The notes under the pieces: model-generated
Seen by the model: the letters and a program-made list of their open reading frames with translations, nothing else
What the model was told of the DNA's origin: nothing
The model's database searches: none
Part shown: positions 8,072 through 16,530 of the stretch, in pieces
Layout of the letters: every line of letters begins with the position of its first letter
Numbering within the stretch: position 1 is the stretch's first letter
Origin: Frigidibacter sp.
GTDB lineage: Bacteria; Pseudomonadota; Alphaproteobacteria; Rhodobacterales; Rhodobacteraceae
Direction of reading: 5' to 3'
Assembly (NCBI RefSeq): GCF_030695035.1
Contig: NZ_JAUYTT010000014.1
Coordinates: 62,001 to 126,000 of the forward strand
DNA: 64,000 nt
Program-made: the position numbers and the translations under genes

Positions 8072-9833
8072 AGACATGATCCGCAGCGTCGAATTCCGCA
8101 AGAATTCCTATGATGCGCAGAGCCGGACCTTTGAAGCCGTGATCGCCACCGAGACTCCGGTGCTGCGCCATGATGCACAAGGCCCGTATCTCGAAATACT
8201 TCCTGCTGAAGCGTTCGACCTCAGCAACCAGAATTTGCCCCTCCTGGACTCGCACAATACCGGCACGGTGCGGGCGATCCTGGGGCGAACGGAGTCCATC
8301 CGGCGCGCGGATCAGCAGATCGTCGCCACCATTCGACTCAGTGCTGCCGAAGATGTTGCCCCAATCGGGCAGCGGATCGCAGACGGAACCTTGGATGGTG
8401 TCAGCATCGGCTACCGCGCGACCGGATGGATAACACGCCGGGAGGGCGCGCAGCGGATCAGAACCGCTGGCAGCGTCGTGCCGCGCGAAGTGACTCTAAC
8501 CAGCAATCCCGCCGATCCGAATTCGGGTGTGCGGCAACAACAGGAGGCCGCCGTGCCGAAAGACAATATCGAAGATGGCCGCGCCGCGCTGATCCAGCGT
8601 GTTCGGGCGGCTCACAACCTGCCCGAGGATTTCCAAACTCGCATGGAAGAGGCGGGCGAGGAAATCGGCGATGATGAAATTCGCCAGGCTGGCCGCGATG
8701 AAGCCGCCGCGATCCGTGCTGCGAAGCCCGAGCCGGTTCGACTCCGTTTTCAGACAGGGGCAACCGATGAGGAAATGGTTGCGTTCCTCCGGGAACGCCG
8801 GGCCGAGGCGCTGGCCTGCCGGATGACCGGGGAGGCCCCCAGCGAGGCTGCCCGGCCCTTCATGGCGATGGGGCTTCAGGACTTCGCCCGTGAGGCTCTG
8901 GCGACCGCTGGCGTGGCTGTCCGCAGCCTTGGCGCTGAAGAGGTGATGACCCGCGCCATGCACGGGACCTCTGATTTCCCCGAACTGCTGACCGCCAGCG
9001 GCAACCGCGTTCTGGCGAGCGGCTATCAGGCCGCACAAAGCCCGCTGAAAGCCTTGGCCCGGCAGCGCACTATGTCCGACTTTCGGGCAACCTCGATTCT
9101 GAAGCTGGGCGAATTCAGCGGGCTTCAGAAGGTCACGGAGTCCGGCGAGATCAAAGCCATGACGACTGGCGAAGCGAAAGAGGGCTATGCGCTGGATACC
9201 TTCGGCGGCACCTTCGCGCTGTCCCGCAAGGCGATCATCAATGATGATCTGGGGGGCTTTGGCCGCTGGAGCGAAATGATGGGCCGGGCAGCCGCCGAGA
9301 CGGAAGCTAAGCAGCTTATGGCCCTGCTGACGGTCAACGCGGGTGGCGGGGTGAAGCTGGGCGATGGGGTCAACCTGTTCCACGCAGATCATGGCAACCT
9401 TGCCGCTGCCGGGGCGGCCCTTTCGGAAACCTCGCTCTCCGCCGCCCGGCTCGCCCTTCGCACCCAAAAGGGACTCGACGGCAAGACTCCGGTCAATGTC
9501 GTGCCCAAATTCCTGCTGGTCGGTCCTGCGCTGGAAACCACGGCGGAAAAGCTGTTGGCGACCATCAATGCCACCACGACCGGCGATGTGAACCCCTTCG
9601 GCGGCAAGCTGACGCTGCTGGTGGAGCCGCGCATCACCACCACTGCCTGGTATGTGTTCGCCGATCCCGCAACGGCCCCGGTGCTGGAATATGCCTATCT
9701 GTCGTCGGCACCCGGTCCGCAACTGTCCAGCCGCGATGGTTGGGAAGTCCTGGGCCGTGAATTCCGGGTGGTCCTGGACTTCGGCTGCGGCGCTGTCGAT
9801 CACCGCGGCGCCTACCGCAACGCGGGGGTCTAA
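8064..9833 (+). CDS. Prohead protease-major capsid fusion protein
   Basis: A single 589-residue polypeptide. Residues 1-165 are a prohead (HK97/ClpP-type) serine protease with a histidine in LDSH (H64) and a serine in GVSIGY (S114), the expected catalytic pair. After a charged linker (about 175-260), the rest (about 285-589) is a major capsid protein of the Mu gpT-like class, with FHADHGNLA and a late WYVFADPATAPVLEYAYL. Maturation would cut the linker to free the shell protein. Fused protease-capsid genes are known in several phage groups. Confidence 0.88.
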   Translation: MPEDMIRSVEFRKNSYDAQSRTFEAVIATETPVLRHDAQGPYLEILPAEAFDLSNQNLPLLDSHNTGTVRAILGRTESIRRADQQIVATIRLSAAEDVAPIGQRIADGTLDGVSIGYRATGWITRREGAQRIRTAGSVVPREVTLTSNPADPNSGVRQQQEAAVPKDNIEDGRAALIQRVRAAHNLPEDFQTRMEEAGEEIGDDEIRQAGRDEAAAIRAAKPEPVRLRFQTGATDEEMVAFLRERRAEALACRMTGEAPSEAARPFMAMGLQDFAREALATAGVAVRSLGAEEVMTRAMHGTSDFPELLTASGNRVLASGYQAAQSPLKALARQRTMSDFRATSILKLGEFSGLQKVTESGEIKAMTTGEAKEGYALDTFGGTFALSRKAIINDDLGGFGRWSEMMGRAAAETEAKQLMALLTVNAGGGVKLGDGVNLFHADHGNLAAAGAALSETSLSAARLALRTQKGLDGKTPVNVVPKFLLVGPALETTAEKLLATINATTTGDVNPFGGKLTLLVEPRITTTAWYVFADPATAPVLEYAYLSSAPGPQLSSRDGWEVLGREFRVVLDFGCGAVDHRGAYRNAGV

Positions 9834-9835
9834 TC

Positions 9836-10051
9836 ATGGCAACGCTGGCAGAATTGACCGCGTATCGGGACAAGCTGAAGCGCGCGCGTTACAGCGGCAC
9901 CCGGCGAGTCCGCGATCAGAACGGCGAGGAAATCGAGTTCAAATCCGACTCCGAAATGGCGAAAGCCCTTGCCGCGCTGGAAGCCGAAATCAGCAATGCC
10001 AGCGTTCGCCGCTCTTCGATCATCCGCTTCCAGACCAGTAAAGGAGTCTGA
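9836..10051 (+). CDS. gpW-like head-tail joining protein
   Basis: 71 residues starting LAELTAYRDKLKRARYSG and ending with the typical RFQTSKGV, the pattern of small gpW-family proteins that close the head after packaging and prepare the tail attachment site. It starts 2 bp after the capsid stop. In lambda, gpW is encoded between terminase and portal; here it follows the capsid gene. Because no tail genes follow, this protein may be the interface to a foreign tail. Confidence 0.8.
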   Translation: MATLAELTAYRDKLKRARYSGTRRVRDQNGEEIEFKSDSEMAKALAALEAEISNASVRRSSIIRFQTSKGV

Positions 10052-10052
10052 A

Positions 10053-10382
10053 ATGAAAAACTATGTGCAGCCGGGAAATACCCTGACAATCGCAGCGCCC
10101 TATGCCGTTCTCTCGGGTGGCGGTCTGAAATCCGGCCTGATCTTCGGGATTGCCAGTGGTGATGCCGCCGAAGGGGCAGAAGTCGATGCCGCCACTGTTG
10201 GCGTGTTCGATCTGGTGAAGGTCGGCGCTGATGAATTCGCGGTTGGCGCTGCGGTCTACTGGAACGACACCACCAAGCTTGCGACCTCGACCGCCAGCGG
10301 GAACACGAAAATCGGCGTGGCGACTGAAGCCGCCGCCGCGTCCACTGCTGCCGTCCGACTGCGCTTGAACGGCAGCTTCTGA
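10053..10382 (+). CDS. DUF2190 family capsid decoration-like protein
   Basis: 109 residues, A/G/V-rich and predicted all-beta, with the DUF2190 layout: an early PGNTLTIAAPYAVLSGG, a central GVFDLVKVGADEFAVGAAVYW, and IGVATEAAAAS before the end. Members are thought to decorate or cement phage heads and normally sit next to the capsid gene, as here. Start at 10053 with AAGGAG 7 nt upstream. A stack of hairpins follows its stop codon, so the late transcript probably weakens or ends here. Confidence 0.85.
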   Translation: MKNYVQPGNTLTIAAPYAVLSGGGLKSGLIFGIASGDAAEGAEVDAATVGVFDLVKVGADEFAVGAAVYWNDTTKLATSTASGNTKIGVATEAAAASTAAVRLRLNGSF

Positions 10383-10383
10383 A

Positions 10384-10413
10384 ATACACGGCGGAATCGG
10401 TCCCGCCGTGTAT
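10384..10413 (+). terminator. 11-bp perfect hairpin after the head genes
   Basis: ATACACGGCGG (10384-10394) pairs with CCGCCGTGTAT (10403-10413) around an 8-nt loop. It lies directly behind the DUF2190 stop codon. There is no T-run, so it may act as an RNA-stabilising or Rho-assisted end rather than a classical intrinsic terminator. Confidence 0.5.
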
Positions 10414-10415
10414 CG

Positions 10416-10448
10416 CCGCCCCGGTTGATCCCTCTGCGACCGGGGCGG
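10416..10448 (+). terminator. Second hairpin of the stack
   Basis: CCGCCCCGGT (10416-10425) pairs perfectly with ACCGGGGCGG (10439-10448) across a 13-nt loop, only 2 bp after the first hairpin. No T-run follows. Confidence 0.4.
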
Positions 10449-10474
10449 CACCTCCCCCGAAATTCTGAACCCTC

Positions 10475-10513
10475 GCACCGCTGCGGACCTTCCGCGACGG
10501 GTGCCCCTTCTTT
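10475..10513 (+). terminator. Third hairpin with pyrimidine tract
   Basis: GCACC (10475) and GCGGA (10483) pair with TCCGC (10491) and GGTGC (10500-10504) in one stem with an internal loop. CCCCTTCTTT follows on the + strand. This is the most terminator-like of the three hairpins and precedes the last small ORF. Confidence 0.45.
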
Positions 10514-10530
10514 GCCTCAGGACTGGCCCG

Positions 10531-10713
10531 ATGCCATGCAACCTTGAAGAACTGCGCGCTGCACATGCCAAGGTCGCCAAACTGGTGATCGTGGACCCGG
10601 TGTATGTGCCCGTCTTCGAGCGACTCGAGCTGATGATTGCCGAGGCCGAGTCCAAGGGGGATGTCCTCGCCAGAGCGCGGGCTATTGCGGCGCGTCAGAG
10701 CGCGATGGCCTGA
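10531..10713 (+). CDS. Small helical hypothetical protein at element end
   Basis: 60 residues from the ATG at 10531, almost wholly helical by eye (LEELRAAHAKVAKLV, then VFERLELMIAEAES, then ARARAIAARQSAMA). No family is recognised. It follows a terminator-like hairpin stack and its last 19 bases overlap the end of the convergent integrase gene. It could be a minor structural or control protein of the element. Confidence 0.6.
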   Translation: MPCNLEELRAAHAKVAKLVIVDPVYVPVFERLELMIAEAESKGDVLARARAIAARQSAMA

Positions 10714-11966
10714 ACAATCTCATGCAGATGTTCCAGCGTAGCCCCGTTGCCATACCTTTCGCGTGTCAGGCGATGGCCGAACAGATCGCGGCGAATTCGA
10801 TCATCAACACCCGCTGCAAGCATCCGGTCTTCGAAGGCGTGGCGCAGGGAATACATGGAATGCTGCGGCGTTTCCAACAGCAGATTTTCCCTCAGGAACT
10901 TGTTCACGGTTGCGGACAGGCTGGCGGGGGACTCCCGGTATCGCGGGAAGCCCTTGGGCAATTCCTTGAATGCTTCAAGGCTGACACCGACAAGGGGGAT
11001 GACCCGCTTCGCATAGATCGACTTCAGTTGCCGCCCCTCAGCCTCAATCGAGATATGCGGAACATCTTGGTCCAGCCTGATATGGGCGGGCAGCAGGGCA
11101 GCACCTTCGCTTGGTCGGTATCCGGTGTTCACCATGCCAAGCAGGATGCAGCGGGCTTCCGTGTTCAGCCCCGCCAGCGCGCCTTCCTTCAGAAGGTGAT
11201 CCTTGATCCACGCGACACTGAACGGCGGTCTCTGTTCCTGTTCGCCTTCCTTGAAGCTGAGATCGGTCAAGGGCAGGACCAGCCCGAGCCGCTTCAGCTT
11301 GTTTACCGTCTTCAAGACGTTGCCGAGATGGATCAGGTCCTTGTTCGCACTGTTGGGCACCAAGTCTTCTGTCTCGAGTCGTTCCGTCCACCAGACCCGG
11401 AAGTCCAGCATGTCGTCGCCGGTTATGTCGCGGATAGCTTTGTCACCGACAACTGCGATGAAATTCTTGATCGCTTTCTTGTGGGGATTTTCCCAGCGTC
11501 TCTGCTGATCCGCGCTCTTCCCGATGGTGCGATCCTTCGCCAGCGTCCAGAACAGTTCAAGCGCGCGGGAAACCGTGATCGGCGGCTCCACAGCGCCCCC
11601 AAGGACTGCCGCAGCTTCGATCCTGTCCGGTTCGCCGTTTCGTTCCGGGATCGCTTGAATTCGCCGCATCAACTCTTCTTCGGGCAGCTTGGCGACCTTC
11701 GCGGCGGGCATGTATCGAAACCCTCGCCGCTGCGCCAAATCGCGCGCCGCCTCGAACCGTGCTTCAGCATCCGAACTGTCGCCGTCGCGGCGCGCTTCCC
11801 ATGCCCCCAGCATCTGATCCCACGCGACCAGCGCCTTAGCCTTGGCTTCCCTCTCAGAATCCGTGTGCAGGCTGATTTCCACGGTCTTCCTGGCCTCCAC
11901 CGACTCATATCGGCGGGGAACACGTCTGCGCAGGTAGTAGGTGGAGCCGCGAAGGATCAGGTGCAT
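10695..11966 (-). CDS. Tyrosine-recombinase integrase
   Basis: Inserts and excises the element at the tRNA-Ser 3' end; 423 residues from the ATG at 11966 (an in-frame start at 12002 adds 12 residues). The N-terminus has the LRGSTYYLRRRVP block typical of DUF6538-type integrases, a SAM-like core-binding region (about 120-220) follows, and the catalytic domain shows box I GYRPSEG, box II YSLRHAF, and LFGHRL with the nucleophile in RERYGNG near the C-terminus. The gene points away from the tRNA and converges on the head operon. Confidence 0.93.
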   Translation of the reverse strand: MHLILRGSTYYLRRRVPRRYESVEARKTVEISLHTDSEREAKAKALVAWDQMLGAWEARRDGDSSDAEARFEAARDLAQRRGFRYMPAAKVAKLPEEELMRRIQAIPERNGEPDRIEAAAVLGGAVEPPITVSRALELFWTLAKDRTIGKSADQQRRWENPHKKAIKNFIAVVGDKAIRDITGDDMLDFRVWWTERLETEDLVPNSANKDLIHLGNVLKTVNKLKRLGLVLPLTDLSFKEGEQEQRPPFSVAWIKDHLLKEGALAGLNTEARCILLGMVNTGYRPSEGAALLPAHIRLDQDVPHISIEAEGRQLKSIYAKRVIPLVGVSLEAFKELPKGFPRYRESPASLSATVNKFLRENLLLETPQHSMYSLRHAFEDRMLAAGVDDRIRRDLFGHRLTRERYGNGATLEHLHEIVQAIAL

Positions 11967-12120
11967 GTCGCAGTCATGGCACAGATGCCGGCAACCGCAC
12001 AAGCGGGGCGGTGCGGCAATTTGTGCGGCAAAATGTGGGGCAATATCGGCGGCATTGAGGGCGTGAAGTTCAAAAATCCCTGCAATTTCAGTCGCTTAGG
12101 TCACAATCGGGTGGGGAGTT

Positions 12121-12150
12121 TGGCGGAGCCGAAGGGATTCGAACCCTCGA
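12121..12150 (-). other. Presumed attachment core in tRNA-Ser 3' end
   Basis: Integrases encoded next to a tRNA 3' end usually recombine within the T arm and acceptor, so the core should lie in this stretch. No second copy of the tRNA 3' sequence is present between 1 and 12120, so the other junction must be left of the window. The exact core cannot be set from one junction. Confidence 0.5.
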
Positions 12151-12210
12151 GACGGTTCCCCGTCTGCACCCTTAGCAGGGGTGTGCCTTCGACCACTCGG
12201 CCACAGCTCC
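12121..12210 (-). tRNA. tRNA-Ser(GCT)
   Basis: A 90-nt class II tRNA. The acceptor GGAGCTG pairs with CGGCTCC (one G-U), the D arm reads GGCCGAGTGGTCGAAGGC, the anticodon loop is CTGCTAA giving GCT, the long variable arm is AGACGGGGAACCGTCT, and the T arm has GGTTCGAATCC. Discriminator G and an encoded CCA complete it. The 3' end faces the integrase, which is the usual host target of such elements. Confidence 0.96.
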
Positions 12211-12217
12211 GCCGATG

Positions 12218-12246
12218 CGTATAGGGGGGAGATAACCGGGAAACAA
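12218..12246 (-). promoter_or_regulatory. Probable promoter of tRNA-Ser
   Basis: On the - strand TTGTTT (12246-12241) and TATACG (12223-12218) are separated by 17 bp. The -10 box ends 7 nt before the tRNA 5' end, so transcription would begin close to the mature end. Confidence 0.5.
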
Positions 12247-12370
12247 GGCCGAAAATCCGGGGTGGGCGTGGCGGGGTTGGCTTGCCGGGAAATTGCATGG
12301 ATGGCGCCTCACCTGATGCGCATATCGCCCAGGCCGGTCTGAGCGGCCCCGGGCTGAACCGTCCAATTGC

Positions 12371-12398
12371 AAAAGGCCCCCGCCTTGCGGCAGGGGCC
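12371..12398 (-). terminator. Intrinsic terminator of the sdh operon
   Basis: On the - strand a 10-bp stem with one G-U (GGCCCCTGCC / GGCGGGGGCC, GCAA tetraloop) is followed by TTTT, 24 bp after the sdhB stop codon. Confidence 0.85.
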
Positions 12399-12421
12399 CT
12401 GTCAGCCGACCGGCGTGTGGA

Positions 12422-13198
12422 TCACACCACCCGTTCGACCATCATCTTCTTGATCTCGGCAATCGCCTTGGCCGGGTTCAGGCCCTTGGGGCAGGTCTTG
12501 GCGCAGTTCATGATCGTGTGGCAGCGATAGAGCTTGAACGGATCTTCGAGGTCGTCCAGACGCTCGCCCGTCGCCTCATCCCGGCTGTCGATGATCCAGC
12601 GATAGGCGTGCAGCAGCGCCGCCGGGCCGAGGTAGCGGTCAGAGTTCCACCAGTAGCTGGGGCACGACGTCGAGCAGCAGGCGCACATCACGCATTCATA
12701 GAGCCCGTCGAGCTTCTTGCGGTCGCCGATCGACTGCTGCCACTCTTTCGCGGGCTGGTTGGTCTTGGTCTCCAGCCAGGGCATGATGCTGGCATGCTGC
12801 GCGTAGAATAGCGTCAGGTCGGGGATCAGGTCCTTGACCACCGGCATATGCGGCAGCGGGTAGATCTTGACGTCACCCTTCACCTCATCCAGCCCATAAA
12901 TGCAGGCCAGCGTGTTGATGCCGTCGATGTTCATCGCGCAGGACCCGCAGATCCCCTCGCGGCAGGAGCGGCGGAAGGTCAGGGTCGGGTCGACCTCGTT
13001 CTTGATCTTGATCAGCGCGTCCAGGATCATCGGGCCGCATTTGTCCATGTCGAGGAAATAGGTATCGACCCGCGGATTCTCCCCGTCATCGGGGTTCCAG
13101 CGGTAGATCTTGAACTTGCGGACGTTCTTGCCTTCGGGCTTCGGCCAGGTCTTGCCGACGCGGATCTTCGAGTTCTTGGGAAGTGTGAACTGAACCAT
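12422..13198 (-). CDS. sdhB: Succinate dehydrogenase iron-sulfur subunit
   Basis: Electron-transfer subunit of complex II, 258 residues. The N-terminal ferredoxin domain carries the [2Fe-2S] ligands in [12 protein letters not shown] and LACI; the C-terminal domain carries [16 protein letters not shown] and [17 protein letters not shown] for the [4Fe-4S] and [3Fe-4S] clusters. These ligands are all present. The start at 13198 begins MVQFTLPKN. It is the last gene of the operon, separated from sdhA by a small lipoprotein gene, and ends at a strong terminator. Confidence 0.97.
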   Translation of the reverse strand: MVQFTLPKNSKIRVGKTWPKPEGKNVRKFKIYRWNPDDGENPRVDTYFLDMDKCGPMILDALIKIKNEVDPTLTFRRSCREGICGSCAMNIDGINTLACIYGLDEVKGDVKIYPLPHMPVVKDLIPDLTLFYAQHASIMPWLETKTNQPAKEWQQSIGDRKKLDGLYECVMCACCSTSCPSYWWNSDRYLGPAALLHAYRWIIDSRDEATGERLDDLEDPFKLYRCHTIMNCAKTCPKGLNPAKAIAEIKKMMVERVV

Positions 13199-13298
13199 TG
13201 CTAGGTTTCCCTTCCAGTCATTCCGGGGTTCTGGCGGCCAAGGCGGGTGCTGGCCGGAGGTCTGGCATCTGCGGGGCAGGGGGGCATCGGCCTGCGGG

Positions 13299-13598
13299 TC
13301 ATGGCGCGGCGCCACGAGTGTAAAGCGGGCGGGTCGGGTATTCGCCGGACTTGCGCACCACACACGAGGTGTAGGCCGCCGACGGGTCGCCAAAGGTCAC
13401 GCTGGGGGCGAAGTCCACCTCGAAATCGGTGACGGTGCCGCCGCTCGACGACACCCCCGCCTTGGCAGTGGCCGAGACTGGTGGCGCCGAGGCAAAGCGC
13501 CCGGCGCAAACGGATTCGGCCTGCCCGACCGGGATCGGGCCGCAGCTGGCGAGGGCAAGCCCCGCCAGCGCCAGCACATATCCCGGCCGCAGCGCCAT
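13299..13598 (-). CDS. Small lipoprotein encoded between sdhA and sdhB
   Basis: 99 residues, start ATG overlapping the sdhA stop by one base (TGATG). A hydrophobic signal segment ends in the lipobox LASC (C about 19), so the product should be lipid-anchored. The mature part is short, with two further cysteines (VCAGRF and SCVV) that could form a disulfide, and a beta-rich look. I recognise no family. Its place inside the operon suggests a link to complex II expression or assembly, but lipid anchoring faces the periplasm while SdhA/SdhB face the cytoplasm. Confidence 0.8.
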   Translation of the reverse strand: MALRPGYVLALAGLALASCGPIPVGQAESVCAGRFASAPPVSATAKAGVSSSGGTVTDFEVDFAPSVTFGDPSAAYTSCVVRKSGEYPTRPLYTRGAAP

Positions 13599-15400
13599 CA
13601 ATACACCCGGGCCTTCGGCGCGATCTTCTTCAGGTCGATCCCGCCCTCATCAAAGGTGGTCAGCGGATCCAGATGCACCGGACGGCTGGACAGCGTAACC
13701 TGGGCGCCATCGACATGGGCGAGGCTGTGCACGCGCCAGTTCACGTCGTCGCGGCTGGGATAATCCTCATGCGCATGGGCGCCGCGGGATTCCTTGCGCG
13801 CCTCGGCCGCCACGATGGTGGCCAGCGCGTTGGGCATCAGGTTCTGCAGCTCCAGCGTTTCCATCAGGTCGCTGTTCCACACCAGGCTACGGTCGGTGAC
13901 CTTGATGTCGGCCATCTTGCCGGCCACTGCGATCATCTTCTCGACGCCCTCGGCCAGCGTCTTGTCGGTGCGGAACACCGCCGCGTCCGATTGCATGGTG
14001 CGCTGCATCTCCAGTCGCAGGTCCGCGGTCGGGATCGCGCCCGAGGCATGGCGGGCAGCGTCGAAGCGGGCAAGGCCTGCGTCGATGCTGGCCTTGTTCG
14101 GCGCCGGGGTCGCATCGGCCGGGTTCACGATTTCCGAGGCGCGGATCGCGGCGGCGCGGCCAAAGACCACGAGGTCGATCAGCGAGTTGGAGCCCAGACG
14201 GTTGGCCCCGTGGACCGAGGCGCAACCGGCCTCACCCACGGCCATCAGGCCCGGGAACACCGCATCCGGGTTGCCCGGCTGCGGGTTCAGCACTTCACCC
14301 CAATAGTTCGTGGGGATGCCGCCCATGTTGTAATGCACGGTCGGCAGCACCGGAATCGGCTCTTTCGTCAGATCGACGCCGGCAAAGATCCGGGCGCTTT
14401 CGGAAATGCCGGGCAGACGCTCGTTCAGCGTTTCAGGCGGCAGATGGTTGAGGTGCAGGTAGATGTGGTCCTTGTCGGCGCCGACGCCGCGGCCCTCGCG
14501 GATTTCCATCGTCATGCAGCGGCTGACCACATCGCGCGACGCCAGATCCTTGTAGGTCGGCGCATAGCGTTCCATGAACCGCTCGCCTTCCGAGTTGGTC
14601 AGGTAGCCGCCTTCGCCGCGGGCGCCCTCGGTGATCAGGCAGCCCGAGCCGTAGATGCCGGTCGGGTGGAACTGCACGAACTCCATGTCCTGCAGCGGCA
14701 GGCCCGCGCGGGCGACCATGCCGCCGCCGTCACCGGTGCAGGTATGGGCCGAGGTCGCGCTGAAATAGGCGCGGCCATAGCCGCCAGTGGCCAGCACGAC
14801 CATCTTGGCGCTGAACACATGCATGGTGCCGTCATCGAGCTTCCACGCCAGAACACCGGTGCAGCGGCCATTCTCCATGATCAGGTCGATGGCGAAGTAC
14901 TCGATGTAGAATTCCGCGTTGTGCTTGAGCGACTGGCCATAGAGCGTGTGCAGGATGGCGTGGCCGGTGCGGTCGGCGGCGGCGCAGGTGCGCTGCACCG
15001 GCGGGCCTTCGCCATATTCGGTGGTGTGGCCGCCGAAGGGGCGCTGGTAGATGCGGCCCTCTTCGGTGCGGCTGAACGGCACGCCGTAATGCTCCAGCTC
15101 ATACACCGCTTTGGGCGCCTCGCGCGCGAGGTATTCCATCGCGTCGGTATCGCCCAGCCAGTCCGACCCTTTGACGGTGTCGTACATGTGCCATTGCCAG
15201 CTGTCGGGGCCCATGTTGCCAAGGCTGGCCGCGATGCCGCCCTGGGCTGCCACGGTGTGGGACCGGGTCGGGAACACCTTGGTCACGCAGGCGGTGCGAA
15301 GCCCCTGTTCCGCCATGCCCAGTGTCGCGCGAAGGCCAGAGCCCCCGGCGCCAACCACCACGACGTCATAGATATGCGTCTCGTAATCGTAAGCTGCCAT
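13598..15400 (-). CDS. sdhA: Succinate dehydrogenase flavoprotein subunit
   Basis: Oxidises succinate to fumarate with covalently bound FAD; 600 residues, the usual length. It shows the N-terminal dinucleotide motif [12 protein letters not shown], the FAD-attachment histidine in [10 protein letters not shown], the substrate loop around [12 protein letters not shown]-like PTVHYNMGG, and the late [11 protein letters not shown] block. Gene order sdhC-sdhD-sdhA-lipoprotein-sdhB is as in related Rhodobacteraceae. It is cytoplasmic, bound to the SdhC/D anchor through SdhB. Confidence 0.98.
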   Translation of the reverse strand: MAAYDYETHIYDVVVVGAGGSGLRATLGMAEQGLRTACVTKVFPTRSHTVAAQGGIAASLGNMGPDSWQWHMYDTVKGSDWLGDTDAMEYLAREAPKAVYELEHYGVPFSRTEEGRIYQRPFGGHTTEYGEGPPVQRTCAAADRTGHAILHTLYGQSLKHNAEFYIEYFAIDLIMENGRCTGVLAWKLDDGTMHVFSAKMVVLATGGYGRAYFSATSAHTCTGDGGGMVARAGLPLQDMEFVQFHPTGIYGSGCLITEGARGEGGYLTNSEGERFMERYAPTYKDLASRDVVSRCMTMEIREGRGVGADKDHIYLHLNHLPPETLNERLPGISESARIFAGVDLTKEPIPVLPTVHYNMGGIPTNYWGEVLNPQPGNPDAVFPGLMAVGEAGCASVHGANRLGSNSLIDLVVFGRAAAIRASEIVNPADATPAPNKASIDAGLARFDAARHASGAIPTADLRLEMQRTMQSDAAVFRTDKTLAEGVEKMIAVAGKMADIKVTDRSLVWNSDLMETLELQNLMPNALATIVAAEARKESRGAHAHEDYPSRDDVNWRVHSLAHVDGAQVTLSSRPVHLDPLTTFDEGGIDLKKIAPKARVY

Positions 15401-15417
15401 TTGTCTTCGTCCTTGCC

Positions 15418-15789
15418 TCAGAGCGCGATCTTCGCCAGCGCGAACAGCCCTGTCGCCGTCACCGCCCAGGAGAGCGAAATGGCGCCGATGATCAGCGCCT
15501 TGCGGGTTGTGCCTTGTGCATAGTCCTCGATCATCGTCGTCGCGCCCTTGGCGAAGTGCCGCATCGAGGCGACCAGCGTCAGGCCGGTGAGGATGGCGAT
15601 GAAGGGGCGCGAGAAGAAGGCCAGAACCTCTTCATGCGAGCCGCCAAGCGCGCGCCCGAAGGCGATCACGAAGGCGGGGATCAGGAAGGCCAGCCCCACG
15701 GCCGACACCATCATGAACCAGTGATGCTCGGTGCCGGTATGTGCGGCGCCCTTGCCTGCGGCGCGCTTGCGGTCGGTCAGGTAACGCAT
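15418..15789 (-). CDS. sdhD: Succinate dehydrogenase membrane anchor subunit
   Basis: 123 residues with three hydrophobic segments (about 24-44, 60-80, 95-118) and the anchor-type [19 protein letters not shown], whose histidine and DY are typical of SdhD heme b/quinone contacts. It is encoded 10 bp after sdhC and 17 bp before sdhA. Confidence 0.92.
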   Translation of the reverse strand: MRYLTDRKRAAGKGAAHTGTEHHWFMMVSAVGLAFLIPAFVIAFGRALGGSHEEVLAFFSRPFIAILTGLTLVASMRHFAKGATTMIEDYAQGTTRKALIIGAISLSWAVTATGLFALAKIAL

Positions 15790-15799
15790 GTCAGCCCCC

Positions 15800-16183
15800 T
15801 CAGATCACGATCACAACCAGCACGGTCAGCACGACCGAGCCGATGACGACGCCCCAGCCAAGCTTCTCGGCCGTCGGAATGTCCAGACCATGGCCCGAAT
15901 CCCAGATCAGGTGCCGCAGCCCCGCCAGGTAGTGGTAGGCCACCGCCCAGAGCGAGAGGAACAGCACCAGATCGCCGAACCACGAGGTGACGACCGAATT
16001 GGCGGTGGCGAATTGTTCGGGGCCTGCCGCCGCCGCCGCCAGCCACCACACGAACAGCATCGTTCCCACGATCAGACCGTTGCCGGTGATCCGGGTCAGG
16101 ATCGAGGTAATCGAGGTCAGCTGCGGGCGATAGACCTGAAGGTGGGGGGAGAGCGGCCGGATGACCCGGTTGGACTCAGCCAT
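15800..16183 (-). CDS. sdhC: Succinate dehydrogenase cytochrome b556 subunit
   Basis: First gene of the sdh operon, 127 residues. The family signature RPLSPHLQVYRPQLTS with SILTRITG near the N-terminus contains the quinone-site residues, and AVAYHYLAGLRHLIWD provides the heme-ligand histidine. Three membrane helices are evident. The paired GTGATCAC operator lies about 150-180 bp upstream of its start. Confidence 0.95.
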   Translation of the reverse strand: MAESNRVIRPLSPHLQVYRPQLTSITSILTRITGNGLIVGTMLFVWWLAAAAAGPEQFATANSVVTSWFGDLVLFLSLWAVAYHYLAGLRHLIWDSGHGLDIPTAEKLGWGVVIGSVVLTVLVVIVI

Positions 16184-16530
16184 GATGGATTCCTTCTGTG
16201 TCTGGCAACCCGTCGGAGATGTCGGCGGGCGGGCTTGTTTTCCCGATATTCAATAGCGGGTTTTTCGGGCAAGTCACGCCCCCGATGCTTTCAAAGCGGC
16301 TGACCACGGGTATTGCAGCGCAGAAAGTCAGGTTTGTGATCACAAATTTTCAGCGCGTGATCACAGTTTGCGCTAACGTCGGGCGGCTGGGCAGGGACGG
16401 CGGCGGTCCGCTGAAGCGGTCAATCCGCCGCGTTGTTGGACGGGATGGCAGCGGACTATGCTAGACTCAGGTCAGGTGCCGCGGGCAACCGCGGCCCGGC
16501 CCGGCAGCACCCGGCACGGGAGGATCGCGC
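16184..16530 (-). other. Divergent intergenic region sdhC / alpha-beta hydrolase
   Basis: About 350 bp without a credible gene. It holds the two GTGATCAC palindromes. On the - strand TTGCCC followed 17-18 bp later by ATATCGG is a weak sdhC promoter candidate. On the + strand GGGAGG precedes the GTG start of the hydrolase. Confidence 0.5.
16333..16366. promoter_or_regulatory. Paired GTGATCAC operator upstream of sdhC
   Basis: GTGATCAC at 16336-16343, embedded in the 14-bp palindrome TTTGTGATCACAAA, and again at 16357-16364. Centres are exactly 21 bp apart, two helical turns. The same pair with the same spacing occurs before sucC, and one copy lies before a GntR regulator gene at 35258. Confidence 0.75.

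Noticed and set aside
1-12121. Gene transfer agent (RcGTA-type) cluster
   Set aside because: The element has an integrase, a primase-helicase and iterons, and its terminase and portal are lambda GpA type, unlike the GTA cluster; no GTA tail genes are seen.
13481-15523. A 680-codon open frame on the + strand opposite sdhA
   Set aside because: It is the antisense of sdhA, histidine/arginine/glycine-rich and without any domain. Long antisense frames are expected in DNA with this GC bias.
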